Assembly (NCBI RefSeq): GCF_001613105.1
Contig: NZ_BDBS01000009.1
Span: 124,001-188,000, forward strand
Origin: Nocardia pseudobrasiliensis NBRC 108224
Lineage (GTDB): Bacteria; Actinomycetota; Actinomycetes; Mycobacteriales; Mycobacteriaceae
DNA length: 64,000 nucleotides
Direction: 5' to 3'
The notes under the pieces were generated by a model. That model saw nothing but the letters and a program-made list of their open reading frames with translations. It did no database searches and was not told the origin of the DNA. Position numbers and translations under genes: made by a program. Of the stretch, positions 51,446-62,521 are shown in pieces (position 1 is the stretch's first letter; every line of letters begins with the position of its first letter).

Positions 51446-52609
51446 TCAATTCTGGCCGGAGTCGGCGGATTTCGCCGCCTTGGTCTCGGCCGAATCGGTC
51501 GCGGAGTTATCGTTCGCGGGCTCGGATTCGTTGCCGTCGTCGGCGGGCGTCTCCGCCGTCGCCTCGGACTTCTCCTCGGATTCCTTCTCGATCACCTCGG
51601 TCGATTCCGGCTCGTCCGCGGCGGGTTCACCGTCCACCACGGTCACCGCCTCGGTCGCCGAATCAGCCTGGGCCGATTCGGATTCCGCCTGCGCGCCGCG
51701 AGCCCGCAGCGCGGCCAGCTGCCAGGGCCACGGCCGGTCGGCGCCGGGGCGCAGCGCCTCGGCGGTCTCGCGGCCCTTGGTGGCGAGGACGAAATAGGCG
51801 ATGGCGCACGCGAATACGATGATCGAGGTGTAGGTGTTGACGCGAATGCCGAAGATATGAGTGGCCTCGTCGTCGCGCAGCAGCTCCACCCAGAACCGGC
51901 CGAAGGTGTAGATCGCCACGTACAACGCGAACAATCGGCCGTGGCCGATGCGATAGCGCCGATCCAGCCACACCAGCGCCACGACGCCGAGCACATTCCA
52001 CACCAGTTCGTACAGGAACGTCGGCTGCACGATCTTCTCCACCACGCCGGTGGAGACGCCGTTCATCATGTCCAGCTGACCGTCGGAGCCGAACCGCTCG
52101 TAGATCTCGAGGCCCCACGGCAGATCGGTCTTGCGCCCGTAGAGTTCCTGATTGAAGTAGTTGCCCAACCGCCCGATGGCCTGCGCCAGCAGAATCGCGG
52201 GCGCGATCGCATCGCCGAAGGCGGGCAACGGAATCCGATACACCCGGCAGCCGATCCAGGCGCCGATGCCGCCGAGCAGCACCGCACCCCAGATGCCGAG
52301 GCCGCCCTCCCAGACCTTCAGCGCGTTCATCGGATGCCCGTCCGCGCCGAAATACTTCTGCCAGTCGGTGGCCACGTGGTATAGCCGACCGCCGATCAGG
52401 CCGAACGGCACCGCGAACATGGCCACGTCCAACACCGCGCCCGACTGCCCGCCGCGTTCCTGCCAGCGCTTCTCACCCCACCAGATGGCGATGATGATGC
52501 CGACGATGATGCACAGCGCATATGCCCGCAGCGGCAGCGGACCCACATACCAGACCCCACGCGGCGGGCTGGGAATGTAGGCAAGCACGGCCGAGGATGG
52601 AAAAGTCAC
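51446..52609 (-). CDS. lgt: prolipoprotein diacylglyceryl transferase
   Basis: About 387 residues from GTG 52609 (VTFPSSAVLAYIPSPPRGVW); the frame is open to 52756. It transfers diacylglycerol from phosphatidylglycerol to the lipobox Cys of prolipoproteins. Seven membrane segments carry the Lgt signature GGRLYHVATDWQKYF and AIGRLGNYFNQELYG (Arg, Asn, Glu of the signature) and IYERFGSDGQLDMMNG. An acidic, disordered C-terminal tail of about 100 residues (PADDGNESEPANDNSATD) is longer than in E. coli, as in other actinobacteria. The window contains at least four lipoproteins that would be clients. Confidence 0.96.
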   Translation of the reverse strand: MTFPSSAVLAYIPSPPRGVWYVGPLPLRAYALCIIVGIIIAIWWGEKRWQERGGQSGAVLDVAMFAVPFGLIGGRLYHVATDWQKYFGADGHPMNALKVWEGGLGIWGAVLLGGIGAWIGCRVYRIPLPAFGDAIAPAILLAQAIGRLGNYFNQELYGRKTDLPWGLEIYERFGSDGQLDMMNGVSTGVVEKIVQPTFLYELVWNVLGVVALVWLDRRYRIGHGRLFALYVAIYTFGRFWVELLRDDEATHIFGIRVNTYTSIIVFACAIAYFVLATKGRETAEALRPGADRPWPWQLAALRARGAQAESESAQADSATEAVTVVDGEPAADEPESTEVIEKESEEKSEATAETPADDGNESEPANDNSATDSAETKAAKSADSGQN

Positions 52610-52832
52610 GGGCCCCACCGTAACGGAATACGCCGACGACGCGCCCGCGGGTCCGGGCGAGCGCCGCTCGATCGTTGCCGGACCCCTCGACCGACTCGAG
52701 CAGCCCGGCCCCCCGAATCCAGCGACGCACGCGTCACCGCGGGCGTGTGGGAACACTCGCCGGCGTACTCCGTTCAGCGCGACCCGAGGAACGGGTCGCT
52801 ATATCGAAATACGAGGCGCGGGCGCCGATGGT

Positions 52833-53620
52833 TCAGGACGGAACGGCGGCCGAACGCACGCCACGGGCGAGTTCGGCGGTGAGCGCGCGCACCGCGTCCA
52901 GGCCCTCGGCCGCAGCCGACACCAGGGCCGAACCGACGATCACACCGTCGGCGTAGGCGGCGATCTCCGCGGCCTGTGCGCCATTGCGCACACCCAGGCC
53001 GACGCCGATCGGAATATCGGAATGCGCGCGCACCCGCGCGCACAGTTCCGGGGCCATCGACGACACGCTGTCGCGCGCGCCGGTCACACCCATGGTCGAG
53101 GCGGCGTAGACGAATCCACTGGTGGCTTCGAGGGTTTTGACCAGCCGCTCCTCGGTCGAGGACGGGGCGACCAGGAAGATGCGGTCCAGATCGTGTGCGC
53201 GGGAGGCGTCGAACCACTCCCCCGCCTCGTCCGGAATCAGATTCGGGGTGATCATGCCGAGCCCGCCCGCAGCGGCGAGATCCCGCGCGAACCGGTCGAC
53301 GCCGTACTGCAGCACCGGATTCCAGTAGGTCATCACGACGGCCTTACCGCCCGCCTTCGTGATCGCCTCGACGACGGCGAATACGTCGCGCACCCGAATG
53401 CCCGCGCTCAGCGCCTGTTCGGTGGCGGCCTGGATGGTCGGCCCGTCCATCACCGGATCGGAGTACGCGACGCCGACTTCGATGATGTCGCAACCGGATT
53501 CGACCATCGCGGTGCAGGCGGCGATGGATCCGGCCAGATCCGGATAGCCCGCGGGCAGATAGCCGATCAGCGCGGCCCGGTTCTCGCCGCGGCAGGCCGC
53601 GAAAGTACTACCCAGGCGAC

Positions 53621-53624
<4 letters not shown>
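52833..53624 (-). CDS. trpA: tryptophan synthase alpha chain
   Basis: 263 residues from GTG 53624, overlapping the trpB stop (GTGA). It cleaves indole-3-glycerol phosphate to indole and glyceraldehyde 3-phosphate. The TIM barrel shows [40 protein letters not shown] (catalytic Glu and Asp), [20 protein letters not shown] and [20 protein letters not shown] then GVIVGSALV. It is the last gene of the trpE-TIGR02234-trpC-trpB-trpA operon. A 223-bp gap then leads to lgt. Indole passes to TrpB through the alpha2beta2 tunnel. Confidence 0.98.
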
Positions 53625-54879
<1,255 letters not shown>

Positions 54880-54883
<4 letters not shown>

Positions 54884-55704
54884 CGGCTGGCTCCGCGGCG
54901 CAGCGGGCGCGGGCAGGACGGATGCGTTCCGGCGGTGGCCAGTTCGGAGACCGCGGCGCGCGGGTCGCCACTGGTCACCAGGCTCTCGCCGACGAGTACG
55001 GCATCGGCTCCGGCGCCCGCGTAGGCGAGCAGATCGGCGGTGCCGTTGATACCGGATTCCGCGACGCGAATGATCTCGGTCGGCAGGCCGGGCGCGATGC
55101 GCGCGAACACATCACGGTCGACCTCGAGGGTTTTGAGATTGCGGGCGTTCACGCCGATCACCGAGGCGCCGGCCTCCAGGGCCCGGTCGGCTTCCTCTTC
55201 GGTGTGCACCTCGACCAGGGCGGTCATGCCCAGCGATTCGGTGCGGTCGATCAGCGAGGACAGCACATCCTGTTCCAGCGCGGCCACGATCAGCAGGATG
55301 ACGTCGGCGCCGTGGGCGCGCGCCTCGTGGATCTGATAGGGCCCGACGACGAAGTCCTTGCGCAGGATCGGCACATCGACCACGGCGCGCACGGCGTCCA
55401 GATCGGCGAGCGAACCGTGGAAGCGGCGCTGTTCGGTCAGCACGCTGATGATGCGCGCGCCGCCGTCCTCATAGGCCTTGGCGAGTTCGGCGGGGTTGGG
55501 GATGTCGGCCAGCGAACCCTTGGAGGGGCTGGCGCGCTTGACCTCGGCTATGACCCCGACACCGTCCTGATGCAGTGCGGCCAGCCCGTTGCGCGGCGAC
55601 GGGGCGGCGGCGGCAGCCTTCTTGACGGCCTGGAAATCCAGGAGGGCTTCCCGAGCGGCCACATCCGCGCGGACCCCGTCGAGAATCGAGTCGAGTACCG
55701 TCAT
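54880..55704 (-). CDS. trpC: indole-3-glycerol-phosphate synthase
   Basis: 274 residues from ATG 55704 ([20 protein letters not shown]), with AAGGA about 11 nt upstream; the upstream frame to 55833 is not coding-like. It converts CdRP to indole-3-glycerol phosphate. Barrel motifs: [20 protein letters not shown] (catalytic Lys), [40 protein letters not shown] (catalytic Lys), [20 protein letters not shown] then [15 protein letters not shown] and [20 protein letters not shown]. It ends by overlapping trpB. A 145-bp gap separates it from the upstream TIGR02234 gene, so a second promoter is possible. Confidence 0.98.
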
Positions 55705-55849
55705 CTGGCTCGAATCCTTTCTGGGGAGACGGACTTGCTGCCTGAGAATCCCCCCAGGCGCTGTCTCACCGATGCTGATAAAGAGTAATTGGCTATGTTC
55801 GCCGCGCCGACGGCGGGGTGTTCTGCGTCGCATCCGCGAGCCGCGCGGG

Positions 55850-56632
55850 TCATCGCTTACCCGGCTCGTCGTCGGTCGGATCGGTTCCCGCGTCGAGCGC
55901 GTCCCACAGCACGCGTTCGGACAACCCGCCGGTCGGGGTGGATTCGTCCGGTCGTTCCGATGTATCCGATTGGCCGCTGGCGGCTTTCGCGTGCCGCTCG
56001 GCCACCTGCGCGGCGGCCGCCGCGCGGCGGAACACCGGATTGTCGTACTTGCCCGACAGCCGCGCGGTGGTCTCGGGCATACGGGCCAGCAATACGCCCG
56101 CCACGAACGCCGCCAACGCGCCCAGCACGCTCAGTAATGCGGGGAATCCGGCCGTGGTGACCTGGTCCACCTGTGCTCGGGCGGGCAGTTCGGCCAGCCG
56201 GGCCGCGCGGGCGGCGGTATCGCCGTGATGGGTCAGCATGGCGAAGCCGGGCACCGCGGCCACCGCGGCCAGTACCGCGACCACCACGCCGACCAGCCGT
56301 CGCAACCAGCCCCGCGCGGCCAGTACGGCCGCGACCGATGCCAGCAGCACCAGCGCCAGCGGCGTCAGCGCCCCGAACCACAGCCCGCCGTTGAGCTGAT
56401 GGGTCCGCGGTTCGGTGAGCCCGTCGGAGGAGCGCAGCGTCACCCAGTTCAGCCGCGAGGAGCCCCACAGCGCGAGCGCCGCGACCGCGAGCAACAGCAC
56501 CGGCCCGATCGGATATTTCCGAGGGTGGGCCACCGCAGCGGCGTGAGCGGCGTCGGCCTGCGGATCGTCACGACGCGGCGGCTGGGGCCCGCGCGAATCG
56601 GGCTGGGGTGGTTCGGTTTCCGGGGAACTCAT
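55850..56632 (-). CDS. TIGR02234 tryptophan-operon-associated membrane protein
   Basis: 260 residues from ATG 56632, overlapping the trpE stop (ATGA). A Pro/Asp-rich cytosolic start is followed by four membrane segments: [60 protein letters not shown] and [20 protein letters not shown]. This is the conserved membrane protein always found between trpE and trpC in actinobacteria (Rv1610 family). Its role is not known; a link to tryptophan uptake or regulation is only inferred from context. The C-terminus is a polar tail. Confidence 0.92.
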   Translation of the reverse strand: MSSPETEPPQPDSRGPQPPRRDDPQADAAHAAAVAHPRKYPIGPVLLLAVAALALWGSSRLNWVTLRSSDGLTEPRTHQLNGGLWFGALTPLALVLLASVAAVLAARGWLRRLVGVVVAVLAAVAAVPGFAMLTHHGDTAARAARLAELPARAQVDQVTTAGFPALLSVLGALAAFVAGVLLARMPETTARLSGKYDNPVFRRAAAAAQVAERHAKAASGQSDTSERPDESTPTGGLSERVLWDALDAGTDPTDDEPGKR

Positions 56633-58191
56633 CGATCCTTGCCGTCGTCGGGGGCGAAGGTGCGTACGGTCCTGGCCGCGGCGACGGCCTTGAGTACCGC
56701 CATGGCCTTGTTGCGGGCCTCGGTGTCCTCGTATTCGGCCTTGGAGTCGGCGACGATGCCCGCACCCGCCTGGACGTAGGCGACGCCGTCCTTGAGCAGT
56801 GCGGTGCGGATGGCGATCGCGGTATCGGCGTCGCCCGCGAAGTCGAGATAGCCGACCACCCCGGCGTAGACGCCGCGCCGGGTGGGCTCGAGCTCCTCGA
56901 TCAATTCCATCGCCCGCACCTTCGGCGCACCGGACAGCGTGCCCGCGGGGAAGCATGCCTGCACCGCGTCGAGGGCGATGCGGCCGGGCGCGAGCCGACC
57001 CGACACCGTCGAAACCAGATGCATCACATGGCTGTAGCGCTCGACGTGGCGGTAGTCGGTGACGCGCACGGTGCCGGGCTGACAGACTCGGCCCAGATCG
57101 TTGCGGCCGAGATCGACGAGCATGAGGTGCTCGGCGTTCTCCTTCTCGTCGGCCAGCAGATCCTTCTCCAGCAGCAGATCGTCCTCGTCGGTCGCCCCGC
57201 GCCAGCGCGTACCGGCGATCGGATGGGTGGTCGCCACCCCGTCCTTCACCGTCACCAGCGATTCGGGGCTGGAACCGACGATCGAGAACGCGGTGCCGCC
57301 CGAGCCGTCGGGCACATGCAGCAGATACATGTACGGGCTCGGATTCGACGCGCGCAGCATGCGATACAGATCCAGCGGACTGCCGTCGTAATCCATTTCG
57401 AAGCGCTGCGACAGCACGACCTGGAACGCCTCGCCCGCCTCGATCTCCCCGACCAGTCGCCGCACGCCCGCGCCGAACTCCTCGATCGTTCGCCGGCGGC
57501 GATAGTCCGGCTCGGGCCGGTCGAAGATCGACACGGTCGATTCCGCGGGCGCGGCCAGCGCGGCGGTCATGCGATCGAGCCGCGCCAGCGCGTCGTCGTA
57601 GGCCTCGTCGACGCGTTCGTCGGTGCCGTTCCAGTTGACGGCGTTGGCGATCAACGTGATCGCGCCCTCGTGATGGTCGAAGGCGGCCAGATCGGTGGCC
57701 AGCAGCATGACCATATCGGGCAGTTGCAGATCATCGGTGGCCAGTTCGGGCAGCCGTTCCAGGCGTCGCACGATGTCGTAGGCGAAATAGCCGACCAGTC
57801 CACCGGTCAGCGGCGGCAGGCCGGGCAGGCGTTCGGTGCGCAGCACCTCGAGGGTGTGACGCAGGGCCCGCAGCGGATCGCCGCCCGACGGCGCGTCCGC
57901 GGGGGTCGCGCCCAGCCAGGCCGCCTCGCCGTCGATCACGGTCAGCGCGGCCGGACTGCCCGCGCCGATGAACGACCATCGCGACCAGGACCGCCCGTTC
58001 TCCGCGGACTCGAGCAGGAATGTCCCCGCGCGATCGGCGGCCAGTTTGCGGTAGGTCGACAACGGAGTCTCCGAGTCCGCCAACACCTTTCGGGTCACCG
58101 GCACCACACGGTGCTCGGCCGCCAGCGCCCGGAACTGCTCGCGCGTCGTGGTGGTGGGTTCTCCGAGACGATCGGATGAGGGGCCGTGCAT
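56629..58191 (-). CDS. trpE: anthranilate synthase component I
   Basis: 520 residues from ATG 58191 ([20 protein letters not shown]). It makes anthranilate from chorismate with ammonia supplied by TrpG, which is not in this window. The feedback-inhibition LLES motif is intact in [20 protein letters not shown], so tryptophan inhibition is expected. The chorismate-binding half shows [40 protein letters not shown] and [20 protein letters not shown]. First gene of the operon. The 229-bp divergent gap upstream shows no leader peptide with tandem Trp codons, so classical attenuation is unlikely. Confidence 0.98.
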   Translation of the reverse strand: MHGPSSDRLGEPTTTTREQFRALAAEHRVVPVTRKVLADSETPLSTYRKLAADRAGTFLLESAENGRSWSRWSFIGAGSPAALTVIDGEAAWLGATPADAPSGGDPLRALRHTLEVLRTERLPGLPPLTGGLVGYFAYDIVRRLERLPELATDDLQLPDMVMLLATDLAAFDHHEGAITLIANAVNWNGTDERVDEAYDDALARLDRMTAALAAPAESTVSIFDRPEPDYRRRRTIEEFGAGVRRLVGEIEAGEAFQVVLSQRFEMDYDGSPLDLYRMLRASNPSPYMYLLHVPDGSGGTAFSIVGSSPESLVTVKDGVATTHPIAGTRWRGATDEDDLLLEKDLLADEKENAEHLMLVDLGRNDLGRVCQPGTVRVTDYRHVERYSHVMHLVSTVSGRLAPGRIALDAVQACFPAGTLSGAPKVRAMELIEELEPTRRGVYAGVVGYLDFAGDADTAIAIRTALLKDGVAYVQAGAGIVADSKAEYEDTEARNKAMAVLKAVAAARTVRTFAPDDGKDR

Positions 58192-58420
58192 TTCTTCATC
58201 ATTCCAGGCACCGGCAAGCGGGTTTCCCGCACCCCGCGACCGGCGAAAACCCTCCCCGGACCCGATCGCGCGGGCTAGCCTTACCGGCATCGTCGCGGCC
58301 GTCGGCTTCCCGGTTCGCGAACTCACCTGATGCGAGGGCTGGCAATCGGACACAGCCGAGCCTTGATCTGTCTCGAATAGAAGTAGACCGAAGACCGCCA
58401 CAGAGAGGAGTTCCCCAGCG

Positions 58421-58732
58421 ATGTACCCCTCGCAACCGGTGTCGCCGGAAGGTCCGCGACATGCTGCCGGCCAGCCGTTGGGCGGCATGCCCACCCAGGC
58501 GCCGCGGATGATGAACATGAGCCCGCCCGCGGGAATAGGCAAGCACAACGCACTCGCCTCGTTCGTCACCTATGTGAAGGCGCTGGAGGGCCTGGACCGC
58601 AACAGCTTTCCGCAGGAGTACGCGCAGCACGCCGATCGCATCAAGGAGCTCAAGCCGTTCCTCAAGGCGCACGGCATCCTCGACGTCATGGATATCAAGA
58701 ACCCGGAAGTTGCCGCGCTGATCGGCGCCTAG
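58421..58732 (+). CDS. small hypothetical protein, divergent from trpE
   Basis: 103 residues from ATG 58421, with GAGGAG 10 nt upstream. A Pro/Met-rich first 40 residues ([20 protein letters not shown]) precede a compact helical C-terminal half ([50 protein letters not shown]). No signal peptide or membrane segment and no known motif. It is followed 54 bp later by the peroxiredoxin gene on the same strand. Function unknown. Confidence 0.75.
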   Translation: MYPSQPVSPEGPRHAAGQPLGGMPTQAPRMMNMSPPAGIGKHNALASFVTYVKALEGLDRNSFPQEYAQHADRIKELKPFLKAHGILDVMDIKNPEVAALIGA

Positions 58733-58786
58733 TACCGAATTCGCCACCGGTGCCGGGCGCCTCGCGCGCCCGGTACTGTCCATGCC

Positions 58787-59248
58787 ATGAAGCAAGGCCA
58801 GCGCGCACCCCAGTTCGAGCTTCCCGATCAGTCGGGCACCGCCCGGTCCCTCGATTCGCTGCTGGCGGACGGGCCGCTGGTGCTGTTCTTCTTCCCCGCC
58901 GCCAATACGCCGGTCTGCACGGCCGAGGCGTGCCACTTCCGGGATCTCACCGCCGAATTCGCCGCCCTGGGCGCGTCCTGCGCGGGCATCAGCACCGATT
59001 CGATCGACACCCAGGCGGGCTTCGCCGATAAGCAGCGGTTGGCCTATCCGGTGCTGTCGGATCAGGACGGCGCGGTCGCCGAGCGATTCGGCGTCAAACG
59101 CGGGCTGCTCGGCAAACTGGCTCCGGTCAAGCGGCAGACCTTCGTCATCGATACCGACCGCACGGTCCTGAAGGTGATCTCCAGCGAATTCAGGGCGAAT
59201 ACCCACGCCGATACCGCGCTGGAGTTCCTCCGCCAACGAAACGGCTGA
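58787..59248 (+). CDS. bcp: peroxiredoxin, BCP/PrxQ type
   Basis: 153 residues. The active site FFFPAANTPVCTAEACHFRD places the peroxidatic Cys at 44 and a resolving Cys at 49, the CxxxxC spacing of atypical 2-Cys PrxQ/BCP enzymes. Other conserved parts are APQFELPDQSGTARSLDSLL and YPVLSDQDGAVAERFGV, and KRQTFVIDTDRTVLKVI. It reduces hydroperoxides in the cytosol using thioredoxin; a thioredoxin gene lies at 13.3 kb. A bcp homologue at this position also occurs in mycobacteria (bcpB, near trpE). Confidence 0.95.
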   Translation: MKQGQRAPQFELPDQSGTARSLDSLLADGPLVLFFFPAANTPVCTAEACHFRDLTAEFAALGASCAGISTDSIDTQAGFADKQRLAYPVLSDQDGAVAERFGVKRGLLGKLAPVKRQTFVIDTDRTVLKVISSEFRANTHADTALEFLRQRNG

Positions 59249-59307
59249 TCCGAAACGCTGTTCGCGACAACCCCTCGGCTCGAGGCCGGGCGCATACCCT
59301 GAGAGGT

Positions 59308-59892
59308 ATGACTACGCGAAGCGTGGAGCAATCACCCGGCAGCGGGTCGTCGTCCGCCACGTGGCGCAACCGGATCGTCGGGTTGCTGCTCGTGATCGTG
59401 GCGCTGGTCATCGCCTACTTCCTGCTGGCCGCCTTCATCCCGCGCTGGTGGGCCCAGCGCATCGCGGAGATGTCCGGGCACGGCAGCTTCGCCAAGGGCA
59501 TCTGGTCCGGATTGGCGCTGGGCTTCCTGTGCTCGCTGGTGCCGCTGCTACTTCTGCTGTGCGCGGCGCTGATCTGGCGCAGGCGCGGTGGCCGGTTCGT
59601 CGCGGGAGCGGCGGCGGTGCTCGCGGTGGCCGCGGCCGTCCCGAATCTGATGACGTTATCGATCGTGGCGGGTGGCAGCAGCGCCGCGCACGCCGGGGAG
59701 CGGGTACTCGACGTCGATGCGCCCGGATTCCGCGGGGCGACCCTGATCGGCGCGATCGTCGCGGCCGCGCTGTTCCTGCTCGTCGTGTTCGGCAGCGTGC
59801 GGCGGCGCTTCCGCAAACATCGGGCGGCCACCCGGCCCGAGCAGCCCGCGCCGACGACTACCCCGACGTCGCCGACGCAGTCGGACGCTTGA
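59308..59892 (+). CDS. hypothetical four-helix membrane protein
   Basis: 194 residues with four membrane segments: IVGLLLVIVALVIAYFLLAA, GLALGFLCSLVPLLLLLCAA then LIW, FVAGAAAVLAVAAAVPNLMT and LIGAIVAAALFLLVVFGSV. A conserved-looking loop has FIPRWWAQRIAEMSGHGSFA. The C-terminal tail is Pro/Thr-rich and polar. Such about 200-residue actinobacterial proteins are often annotated as permease or hypothetical; no transport signature is visible. It lies between bcp and the MarR gene on the same strand. Confidence 0.8.
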   Translation: MTTRSVEQSPGSGSSSATWRNRIVGLLLVIVALVIAYFLLAAFIPRWWAQRIAEMSGHGSFAKGIWSGLALGFLCSLVPLLLLLCAALIWRRRGGRFVAGAAAVLAVAAAVPNLMTLSIVAGGSSAAHAGERVLDVDAPGFRGATLIGAIVAAALFLLVVFGSVRRRFRKHRAATRPEQPAPTTTPTSPTQSDA

Positions 59893-59978
59893 TCAGCCGT
59901 GAGAGATGTCACGTCATTTCCAACACGGGTGACCTTCGAGCGAAATCGTGGCAAACTTGAAGCCGCAGGTGACCGTGA

Positions 59979-60005
59979 ATTGAAGTTTCAATAATCCCTA
60001 GGATT
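59979..60005. promoter_or_regulatory. twin dyads upstream of the MarR gene
   Basis: ATTGAA-GT-TTCAAT (59979-59992, perfect) abuts AATCC-CTA-GGATT (59993-60005, perfect). They lie 44-70 bp upstream of the GTG start, in AT-rich DNA that contrasts with the GC-rich surroundings. MarR proteins commonly bind short AT-rich dyads over their own promoters, so this is the likely autoregulatory operator. Confidence 0.55.
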
Positions 60006-60048
60006 GCTAACGAAATCACCGTCACTTGGCTGCAAGAGAGGGCGCGAA

Positions 60049-60561
60049 GTGACGAAGTGGCTGAATCCCATAGAACAGCGAGCTTGGCGGACCCTTGTCG
60101 CACTGACGACTCGGCTACCAGCGGCAATGGATACGCAACTGCAGCGTGAATCCGGCGTGACGCATTTCGAATATTTCGTAATGGCAGTGCTGTCGGAGGA
60201 ACCGGGGCACCGGCTGCAGTTGAGCGAACTCGCCTATAAGGCAAATGCATCGCTATCTCGACTGTCCCATGTCGTGACCAAGTTGGAACGACTCGGCTGG
60301 GTGCATCGCGAGGTGCTGCCCGGGCGACGCGGCGCACATGCGGTGCTCACCGACACCGGCTATCGCAAGGTCGAGGAGGCCACTCCCGGCTATCTCGACG
60401 CCGTGCGCGGACTGGTCTTCGACGGTATGGATGCCAATCAGACCCGGCAGCTGCTCGAGCTCGGCCAGACGCTGGTCCAGCAGCTGGAGACGGGTATGGA
60501 CCGCGGTATCGGCCGCTCCAGCGGACGGCCGACGCCGCCCGCGGACTCGATGACCGATTAG
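60049..60561 (+). CDS. MarR-family transcriptional regulator
   Basis: 170 residues from GTG 60049 ([20 protein letters not shown]), with GAGAGG about 7 nt upstream. The winged helix is seen as [40 protein letters not shown] then [20 protein letters not shown] and [20 protein letters not shown]. It shares the first-helix [20 protein letters not shown] pattern of MarR dimers. No divergent efflux or oxidase gene is next to it; the 3' end overlaps the hisI stop convergently. Its targets are unknown apart from its probable own promoter. Confidence 0.93.
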   Translation: MTKWLNPIEQRAWRTLVALTTRLPAAMDTQLQRESGVTHFEYFVMAVLSEEPGHRLQLSELAYKANASLSRLSHVVTKLERLGWVHREVLPGRRGAHAVLTDTGYRKVEEATPGYLDAVRGLVFDGMDANQTRQLLELGQTLVQQLETGMDRGIGRSSGRPTPPADSMTD

Positions 60562-60914
60562 CGGGATCGGTCCGACAGCAGAACGTCACCGTCCCAGCAG
60601 GTGTGCGTACCGGTGTGGCAGGCCGCGCCCTCCTGATCGACGATCAGCAGGATGGCGTCGCCGTCGCAGTCCAGGCGCACCTCGTGGACGTACTGGGTGT
60701 GGCCGGAGGTCTCACCCTTAACCCAGTACTGCTGGCGCGAGCGCGAATAGTAGGTGGCCTTGCGGGTCGCCAGCGTGCGGGCCAGGGCCTCGTCGTCCAT
60801 CCACGCCATCATCAGCACATCGCCGGTGGCGCGCTCCTGGGCGATGGCCGCGACCAGTCCGGCCTCGTTGCGCTTCAGCCGGGACGCGATCCCCGGATCC
60901 AAACTCGTGCTCAC
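60558..60914 (-). CDS. hisI: phosphoribosyl-AMP cyclohydrolase
   Basis: 118 residues from GTG 60914, overlapping the hisF stop (GTGA). It opens the purine ring of phosphoribosyl-AMP in histidine synthesis. Conserved motifs are [20 protein letters not shown] then [20 protein letters not shown], and the metal-binding [20 protein letters not shown] then HTGTHTCW. The phosphoribosyl-ATP diphosphatase domain (HisE) is not fused and must be elsewhere. Last gene of the hisA-impA-hisF-hisI cluster. Confidence 0.97.
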   Translation of the reverse strand: MSTSLDPGIASRLKRNEAGLVAAIAQERATGDVLMMAWMDDEALARTLATRKATYYSRSRQQYWVKGETSGHTQYVHEVRLDCDGDAILLIVDQEGAACHTGTHTCWDGDVLLSDRSR

Positions 60915-61684
60915 CGTACGACGATACCTTCGCCGCGCATGGCGTCCTTGACCTGCGTGATCGTCAGATCGCCGAAGTGGAATACGCTCGCGGCCAGCAC
61001 CGCGTCGGCGCCGGTCTGCACGGCGGGCGCGAAATCGGCCACCGCGCCCGCACCGCCACTGGCGATGATCGGCACGGTGACGGCCGCGCGGACCGCGGCG
61101 ATCATGGGCAGATCGAAGCCGGCCTTGGTGCCGTCGGCGTCCATCGAATTGAGCAGGATCTCGCCCACACCCAATTCGGCTCCGCGCACGGCCCATTCGA
61201 CGGCGTCGATGCCGGTGCTGCGCTTACCGCCGTGGGTGGTGACCTCCCAGCCCGACGGCGTCGGATCATTGCCCTCGGGCACCAGCCGCGCGTCCACCGA
61301 CAGCACGATGCACTGCGAGCCGAAGCGCTCCGACATCTCGCGCAGGATCTCCGGATCGGCGATGGCGGCGGTATTGACCGAAACCTTGTCCGCGCCCGCG
61401 CGCAGCAGCCGGTCGACATCCTCGACCGTGCGCACGCCGCCGCCGACGGTCAGCGGGATGAAGATCTGCTCGGCGGTGCGGGTTACCACGTCGATCATGG
61501 TGCCGCGCTCGCCGGTGGAGGCGGTGACGTCGAGGAAGGTCAGCTCGTCGGCGCCCTGGGCGTCATAGGCCGCGGCCAGTTCCACCGGATCGCCCGCATC
61601 GCGCAGATTTTCGAAGTTCACGCCCTTGACGACGCGACCGGCGTCGACGTCCAGGCAGGGAATCACGCGTACGGCCAGGGTCAT
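60911..61684 (-). CDS. hisF: imidazole glycerol phosphate synthase subunit HisF
   Basis: 257 residues from ATG 61684, overlapping the impA stop (ATGA). The cyclase subunit builds IGP and AICAR from PRFAR with ammonia from HisH, which is not in this window. Catalytic Asp residues are in [20 protein letters not shown] and [16 protein letters not shown]. The phosphate-binding loops are [20 protein letters not shown] and [20 protein letters not shown]. Full length. It shares ATGA/GTGA overlaps with both neighbours. Confidence 0.98.
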   Translation of the reverse strand: MTLAVRVIPCLDVDAGRVVKGVNFENLRDAGDPVELAAAYDAQGADELTFLDVTASTGERGTMIDVVTRTAEQIFIPLTVGGGVRTVEDVDRLLRAGADKVSVNTAAIADPEILREMSERFGSQCIVLSVDARLVPEGNDPTPSGWEVTTHGGKRSTGIDAVEWAVRGAELGVGEILLNSMDADGTKAGFDLPMIAAVRAAVTVPIIASGGAGAVADFAPAVQTGADAVLAASVFHFGDLTITQVKDAMRGEGIVVR

Positions 61685-62517
61685 TGCGTTCGGTCTCCCG
61701 TCGTGCGGCGCGCGGTCTCCCGATCCACCGCGATATCGATCAGCTCCAGCAGTTCCTCGTGCACGCCGGGCGCGGCCGCGAGCACCGACCCGGAGGCCAG
61801 CGTCCACGGCTCGCCGCGCAGATCGGTCACCACGCCCCCGGCCGCGCGCACCAGCGCGACCCCGGCGGCGTTGTCCCAGGGATGATGGCCGAACACGACC
61901 GCGCCCCCGAGAACGCCGGATGCGGTGAACGCCAAGTCGATTCCCGTCGAACCATGCATGCGCATGCGCCCCGACAACCGGCTCAGCGCGCCGAGCAGAT
62001 CGAAGCGGAACCGCCCCGGGATGCGACCGTGACTGTCGAGATTGAACGTGCCGAAGCCGATCATGACATCGGAGAGTTTGCCATGCGCCAAGGGCGGCAA
62101 CGGATTTCCGTCCAGATACACCGGACCCCCGACCACGGCGGCGTAGCGGCGGCCCAGCAGCGGAAGCCAGGTCAGTCCCAGTACCGGTTCACCGTCGTCG
62201 ACCAGCGACAGCAGCATGCCCGACAGTGGATGGGCCGCCGAGTAATTGAAGGTGCCATCGATCGGATCGAGCACCCAGGCCGTGCCGGAGCTCAGTTCGG
62301 GACCGCCGAATTCCTCGCCGTGCACCGGGATTCCGGTGCGCTCGCGCAATTGCTCGGACAGGGTGCGCTCGAGCTCGAGATCCAGCGCGGTGGCGAAGTC
62401 GCCGCGCCCCTTCTGCACCGCGCTCGGGGCGCCGATGCCCTCGGCGAAACGCGGTGCGACCGAATCCAATACCTCGCTCGCGATGGCGAGCAGCGCGTTG
62501 CGGTCCCGGACGGCCAT
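61681..62517 (-). CDS. impA: inositol-monophosphatase-family protein in the his cluster
   Basis: 278 residues from ATG 62517, 4 nt after the hisA stop. It has the Li+-sensitive phosphatase motifs: [20 protein letters not shown] then IDGTFNYS (metal site), and [19 protein letters not shown] (WDxAAG motif). The same position is held by impA (Rv1604) between hisA and hisF in M. tuberculosis. The family can cleave inositol-1-phosphate or histidinol phosphate; its placement in the his operon hints at the latter but in mycobacteria the main histidinol phosphatase is a different gene. Overlaps hisF by ATGA. Confidence 0.92.
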   Translation of the reverse strand: MAVRDRNALLAIASEVLDSVAPRFAEGIGAPSAVQKGRGDFATALDLELERTLSEQLRERTGIPVHGEEFGGPELSSGTAWVLDPIDGTFNYSAAHPLSGMLLSLVDDGEPVLGLTWLPLLGRRYAAVVGGPVYLDGNPLPPLAHGKLSDVMIGFGTFNLDSHGRIPGRFRFDLLGALSRLSGRMRMHGSTGIDLAFTASGVLGGAVVFGHHPWDNAAGVALVRAAGGVVTDLRGEPWTLASGSVLAAAPGVHEELLELIDIAVDRETARRTTGDRTQ

Positions 62518-62521
62518 CGCC

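Noticed and set aside
58192..58420. trp attenuator or leader peptide upstream of trpE
   Set aside because: No short open frame with adjacent Trp codons and no competing terminator hairpins were found in the gap.
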